Below, piece after piece: positions 60,608 to 64,000 of a stretch of DNA of 64,000 bases (positions within the stretch are counted from its first letter, which is position 1; every line of letters begins with the position of its first letter). The translations under genes were made by a program, and so were the position numbers. The stretch is from Chitinophagaceae bacterium LGM1 (lineage in GTDB: Bacteria > Bacteroidota > Bacteroidia > Chitinophagales > Chitinophagaceae): NCBI GenBank assembly GCA_018604165.1, contig CP075895.1, positions 2,971,001-3,035,000 of the forward strand, given 5' to 3'. The notes under the pieces are model-generated. The model was given only the letters and a program-made list of their open reading frames with translations. It had not been told where the DNA came from and made no database searches.

Positions 60608-61396
60608 TTGGCGCTCAAGCAACATAAAGACGAAAAAGTACGCTACGAACAACAAGTTGATAACTCTCGCAGTTACGTGCTGCCTTTTATAGAGCAAACC
60701 AAAGCCATAGGCAAAGGTGTGAATGTGTTGGAGATAGGCTGTGGTGAGGGTGGGGTATTAGTGCCGTTTATGGACAAAGGTGCTTTTTGTGTGGGTGTTG
60801 ATTTGAACCCGATACGCATAGACCTTGCCAATGGCTTCTACGAAAAAGAAGTAGCAGCGGGTAAAATTGAGTTTCTGTATAAGAATGTATATGATGATGA
60901 CTTTCTGCAACGCTTCAAAGGGTTCTTTGATGTCATCATCCTGAAAGACGCGATAGAGCATATACCTGAACAAGAAAAGTTTATACCCTACCTGAAAAAC
61001 TTTCTGAGGCAAGACGGGCAGATATTCTTTGGTTTCCCGCCTTGGTATATGCCTTTCGGTGGTCACCAACAGATATGCGACCATAAGCTAGGCATGATGC
61101 CTTGGTATCATATACTGCCAAAGCCCATGTACAAAGGCATCTTAAAGATGATTGGCGAAAATGAAGGTGTCATCAGAGAGTTGATGGAGATATACGATAC
61201 ACGCATCACCATCGAGCGTTTTGAACGCATAGTTCGTAATAGCGGTATGCAGTTTAAGAACAAAACACATTTCCTGATTAACCCTATTTACAAATACAAA
61301 TTCGGTTGGCAGCCTCGCAAACAATTCGGCATCATCAGTGCTATACCTTTTGTCCGTAATTTCCTTACTACTTGTGTGTACTATACTATTGGCTAG
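60608..61396 (+). CDS. class I SAM-dependent methyltransferase
   Basis: 262 residues from a TTG start 32 bases after the DAHP synthase stop. VNVLEIGCGEGGVLVPFMDKG is motif I, VGVDLNPIRI follows strand 2, and FFDVIILKDAIEHIPEQEKF is the Methyltransf_11-like motif. The C-terminal half (FGFPPWYMPFGGHQQICDHK) is a conserved acceptor region in related proteins. Substrate unknown. Its end overlaps the convergent aroE by 11 bases. Confidence 0.85.
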   Translation: MALKQHKDEKVRYEQQVDNSRSYVLPFIEQTKAIGKGVNVLEIGCGEGGVLVPFMDKGAFCVGVDLNPIRIDLANGFYEKEVAAGKIEFLYKNVYDDDFLQRFKGFFDVIILKDAIEHIPEQEKFIPYLKNFLRQDGQIFFGFPPWYMPFGGHQQICDHKLGMMPWYHILPKPMYKGILKMIGENEGVIRELMEIYDTRITIERFERIVRNSGMQFKNKTHFLINPIYKYKFGWQPRKQFGIISAIPFVRNFLTTCVYYTIG

Positions 61397-62117
61397 TATC
61401 CCATATAGCCCATGCAGCCTCTGCTTGCAGCAATAACATTTCGTAGCCATTCTTGGTTAACGCGCTTGCATCTTTACCATGTTGTAAAAAAAGCGTTTCA
61501 GCAGGATTGTAAATAAGGTCGTACAACAAGTGTTTTGCACTCAGGTATTGATAAGGTATAGTTGGGCAATCATCTGTATGCGGGTACATACCAAGCGGTG
61601 TGGTATTGATGATGATGGTATGTTGACTAATGATGGCTTCTGTCAATTTGCCGTATTGATAATCGCCACCCGTTCTTGATACAATGCTATGCGCAATACC
61701 CATCTGTTGCAGCGCATATACCACAGCTTTAGCGCCACCACCACTACCCAATACCAATGCATGGGTATGTTGTGTTTGCAGCAAAGGACGCAAGCTCTCT
61801 GTAAAACCTATCCAGTCTGTATTGTAGCCTGTCAGCTTGTCGTCAGTTATCTTAATACAGTTGACAGCACCTATAGTTTTTGCCGCATCGTCAATAGCAT
61901 CCAAGTATGGTATTACTTGCTGCTTGTATGGTATGGTTACATTCAGTCCTTGTAGTGTGGGGGTTGCTTTTAATAATGCAGGCAATTCATTGATGTTAGC
62001 CAACGGATAGGCTTCATAACGCGCGTCAATACCTTCTGTTGCAAACTTCTTATTGAAGTATGCGGGTGAGAAAGAATGACTAAGCGGATAACCGATAAGG
62101 CCGTATAATGCTGCCAT
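61386..62117 (-). CDS. aroE: shikimate dehydrogenase
   Basis: 243 residues from ATG 62117 (a start 13 codons earlier is unlikely because the family begins at MAALYGLIGYPLSHSFSP). The catalytic lysine is K65 in NVTIPYKQQ, with GYNTDWIGF holding the partner aspartate and VLGSGGGAKAVVYAL binding NADPH. It reduces 3-dehydroshikimate to shikimate. Slightly shorter than E. coli AroE (272). Confidence 0.95.
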   Translation of the reverse strand: MAALYGLIGYPLSHSFSPAYFNKKFATEGIDARYEAYPLANINELPALLKATPTLQGLNVTIPYKQQVIPYLDAIDDAAKTIGAVNCIKITDDKLTGYNTDWIGFTESLRPLLQTQHTHALVLGSGGGAKAVVYALQQMGIAHSIVSRTGGDYQYGKLTEAIISQHTIIINTTPLGMYPHTDDCPTIPYQYLSAKHLLYDLIYNPAETLFLQHGKDASALTKNGYEMLLLQAEAAWAIWDTSQ

Positions 62118-62141
62118 GCAGTAAAGATACCTGATGATATG

Positions 62142-62168
62142 AAAAGAGGCGTACAACTTGTACGCCTC
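62142..62168 (-). terminator. intrinsic terminator after comA
   Basis: A perfect 11-base inverted repeat (62146-62156 with 62158-62168) is followed on the minus strand by TTTTC. It lies ten bases after the comA stop and just upstream of aroE on the same strand. Confidence 0.82.
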
Positions 62169-62178
62169 AGCTATTGTA

Positions 62179-62952
62179 TTAGTTGTTTGAATCTGTATTC
62201 AGATACAGATGGAATGTATCTCCTCGTAATCCTACACGCATAGCTTCCAGCGGTATTACTTCGTTGGGGGCAATATTGCCGAGGTTTACGTTTGCACCCA
62301 ATAACTCCTGAAAGTACACCTGCTGTGCTTTTTGCGGTGCTTCCCAAATGATTTTCTCATAAGGTATCTGTGTCAGTATCTCTTGCACCAAACCTTCGCG
62401 CACCTCTCCACTACCACGATAGATGCCCACATTACCCGCTTCGCGCGCTTCGGCTATTACATAAGTAGAGCCTGCTTCCAGTTCGGCACGCATTAGCTCA
62501 ATCCACTTGTAGGGTGGTATGATGTGAGCCGCGTCCTTAGAGCCTACTTCTGACAATACAGTAACATGCTTAGCCAGTTTCTCAATATAGCCGCATTTTT
62601 CGGTATGGGGTATAGTTATAGAACCGTCAGACACCTCTACGTGTCGCAGGCCATATTCTTTTATTACATTCAGGTAGTCGTCAAACTGTCCGCGTATCAA
62701 AAAGGCTTCAAACAGTGTGCCGCCAAAGTAAACGGGTATGCCATGTGCCTGGTATATATCTATCTTCTCGCGCAGGTTGTTGGTAACAAAAGCGGTACCG
62801 AAGCCAAATTTTACGATGTCAACATACGGTGCGGCAACAGATAAGAAATTCTTAACCTCATCCAGTCCCATGCCCTTGTCCATCACCATCGTTAAGCCAT
62901 ACTGGCGCGGTTGTTGGGTACGTTCAGGCAGGTTTTTCAAATGAAAATTCAT
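62179..62952 (-). CDS. comA: phosphosulfolactate synthase
   Basis: 257 residues, a TIM-barrel of the ComA family. MVMDKGMGLDEVKNFL, YVDIVKFGFGTAFV, PVYFGGTLFEAFLI, VEVSDGSITIPHTEK, VLSEVGSKDAAHIIPP and VIAEAREAGNVGIYRG are the conserved strands. It adds sulfite to phosphoenolpyruvate to give phosphosulfolactate. In archaea this starts coenzyme M synthesis; in bacteria it leads to sulfolactate, and in Bacteroidota possibly towards sulfonate compounds. No other sulfonate gene is adjacent. Single-gene transcript. Confidence 0.93.
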   Translation of the reverse strand: MNFHLKNLPERTQQPRQYGLTMVMDKGMGLDEVKNFLSVAAPYVDIVKFGFGTAFVTNNLREKIDIYQAHGIPVYFGGTLFEAFLIRGQFDDYLNVIKEYGLRHVEVSDGSITIPHTEKCGYIEKLAKHVTVLSEVGSKDAAHIIPPYKWIELMRAELEAGSTYVIAEAREAGNVGIYRGSGEVREGLVQEILTQIPYEKIIWEAPQKAQQVYFQELLGANVNLGNIAPNEVIPLEAMRVGLRGDTFHLYLNTDSNN

Positions 62953-62978
62953 GCGTCTTGGTTTTGTCTAATCAACAA

Positions 62979-63011
62979 CAAATGTACATCTTTAACGACT
63001 GTATGTACAAA
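62979..63011 (-). promoter_or_regulatory. promoter of comA
   Basis: On the minus strand TTTG (63008-63011), 21 bases, then TACATTTG (62979-62986) match the consensus. Transcription would start near 62972, about 20 bases before the ATG. Confidence 0.65.
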
Positions 63012-63054
63012 AATGAATTTTTCACTTGTATATTAGCATAATATTTTCAGGCTT

Positions 63055-63348
63055 ATGAAACGCAATGTTCCATTATTAGGTTTTGTAATAGGTGCAATAC
63101 TGCCTTTGTTAGGTATGTTCATTGTGTACCTGATATTGTTTCAGGGTGTAGATTTTAATGAGTTCCTGAAAGGCTTGCGACATCAACCATCACAAGCAGC
63201 TAAAGTTATCAGCCTTGGTATTCTTATTAATGTCATTCCTTTTATATTTTATACAAACAAACGCCTCGACCTGACAGCAAGGGGCATCTTTATTGCCACC
63301 ATGCTTTATGCAGTATTTATGCTGCTCATAAAGTTTGTATGGAGCTGA
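63055..63348 (+). CDS. small membrane protein, unknown function
   Basis: 97 residues with three hydrophobic segments: 5-31 (LLGFVIGAILPLLGMFIVYL), about 51-65 and about 75-95 (IFIATMLYAVFMLLI). It starts with a basic KRN and has a positively charged loop between helices, giving a likely inner-membrane topology. Its TGA lies one base before the lpxB start, so it is co-transcribed with lpxB and may serve envelope biogenesis. No family is recognised with certainty. Confidence 0.75.
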   Translation: MKRNVPLLGFVIGAILPLLGMFIVYLILFQGVDFNEFLKGLRHQPSQAAKVISLGILINVIPFIFYTNKRLDLTARGIFIATMLYAVFMLLIKFVWS

Positions 63349-63349
63349 T

Positions 63350-64000
63350 ATGCGTTATTACATTATAGCAGGCGAAGCCAGTGGCGACTTACACGGCAGC
63401 AACCTTATCAAAGCCATCCACCGAAAAGACACGCAGGCAGATATACGCTGCTGGGGTGGCGATAAAATGCAGGCAGCAGGCGCTACAATCATCAAGCATT
63501 ATCGTGACCTTGCTTTCATGGGTTTTGTAGAAGTGCTGATGCACTTACGTACCATCATCCGCAATATAGACTTCTGTAAAAAAGATATTACAGCCTACAA
63601 ACCCGATGTATTGGTACTGATAGACTACCCGGGCTTCAATATGCGCATAGCCGAATGGGCAAAACAACAGGGGATAAAAATTGTGTACTACATATCTCCA
63701 CAAGTATGGGCATGGAAAGAAAACCGTGTACACAAACTGAAACGCGATGTGGACAGGATGCTGGTGATACTGCCTTTTGAGGTGGACTTTTATAAGAAGT
63801 GGAACTACGAAGTAGATTATGTAGGCCACCCGCTGATACAAGTAGTAGAGGATGAACTGAAAACACCACCTGTAAAGCTTTCGGACAAACCCATTATAGC
63901 ACTACTACCGGGCAGCCGTGCGCAAGAGATAAAAGTGAAGCTGCCCATCATGCTGCAAGCGGTAAAGCATTATCCCGATTATCAATTCATTGTAGCACAG
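63350..64000 (+). CDS. lpxB: lipid-A-disaccharide synthase, 3' end outside window
   Basis: 217 residues are visible from ATG 63350; the gene continues past the right edge. MRYYIIAGEASGDLHGSNL, RCWGGDKMQAAGA, DLAFMGFVEVL, LIDYPGFNMRIAEWAKQ, YYISPQVWAWKENRV, VDYVGHPLIQ and ALLPGSRAQEIK are all LpxB motifs. It joins UDP-2,3-diacylglucosamine with lipid X in lipid A synthesis at the inner membrane, showing that the organism makes lipopolysaccharide. Confidence 0.96.
   Translation, partial: MRYYIIAGEASGDLHGSNLIKAIHRKDTQADIRCWGGDKMQAAGATIIKHYRDLAFMGFVEVLMHLRTIIRNIDFCKKDITAYKPDVLVLIDYPGFNMRIAEWAKQQGIKIVYYISPQVWAWKENRVHKLKRDVDRMLVILPFEVDFYKKWNYEVDYVGHPLIQVVEDELKTPPVKLSDKPIIALLPGSRAQEIKVKLPIMLQAVKHYPDYQFIVAQ

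Noticed and set aside
1-64000. CRISPR arrays, rRNA genes, insertion sequences and prophage genes
   Set aside because: No regularly spaced repeats, rRNA signatures, transposase or phage structural motifs were seen in any frame.

Overview
The window looks like a chromosomal segment of a Bacteroidota bacterium, probably of the Chitinophagales type. The evidence is promoters of the TTTG/TAnnTTTG kind, a DUF3276 PUR-alpha-like protein, futalosine-route menaquinone genes, the fused DAHP synthase/chorismate mutase typical of that phylum, and heavy use of TTG and GTG starts in a polysaccharide operon. Nothing in the sequence fixes the species.

Region 1 (1-35.5 kb, all on the minus strand) is one long, tightly packed surface-polysaccharide operon read from about 35.5 kb down to 1. 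It encodes a tyrosine autokinase/chain-length protein (Wzc type), an AsnB-like amidotransferase, GDP-fucose synthesis (gmd, fcl), an ABC glycan exporter (Wzm/Wzt), two FdtA-like ketoisomerases, a FemAB-like acyltransferase, methyltransferases, a PglD/NeuD acyltransferase, a 2OG-oxygenase-like protein, a glycosidase-like beta-propeller protein, eleven glycosyltransferases, two N-acetyl sugar amidotransferases (WbpG/PseA type) with one HisF-like partner, and a WbpB/WbpD/WbpE-like set for a 2,3-diacetamido uronic acid. A divergent Wza-type export lipoprotein (35.9 kb) starts from the opposite side of the promoter region.

Region 2 (36-54 kb) is mostly housekeeping: mqnB and mqnD, queD and folE, tRNA-Pro(GGG), hpt, a LysM glucosaminidase, an O-methyltransferase, a LOG-family protein, a Na+/solute symporter, a glycolate-oxidase-like flavoprotein, psd, cdsA, a CPBP protease and dxs.

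Region 3 (54.2-58.7 kb) is the most unusual part. A WYL-domain regulator lies divergent to an RtcB RNA ligase. Behind rtcB is about 530 bases of non-coding, highly structured sequence, then a slipin/SPFH protein and a possible 58-residue ORF. The non-coding stretch holds two tandem modules built from T-arm, acceptor hairpin and D-arm in that order, that is, circularly permuted tRNA mimics. The acceptor strands pair within each module although their sequences differ. The second module also carries a full anticodon arm whose loop equals that of tRNA-Leu(UAG). The arrangement recalls the Salmonella rsr-yrlBA-rtcBA locus with its tRNA-mimicking Y RNA, but no Ro60 gene is seen here. I infer an RNA-damage sensing and repair locus.

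Region 4 (58.7-64 kb) returns to housekeeping: truB, DAHP synthase/chorismate mutase, a methyltransferase, aroE, a phosphosulfolactate synthase (comA), a small membrane protein and the first part of lpxB.
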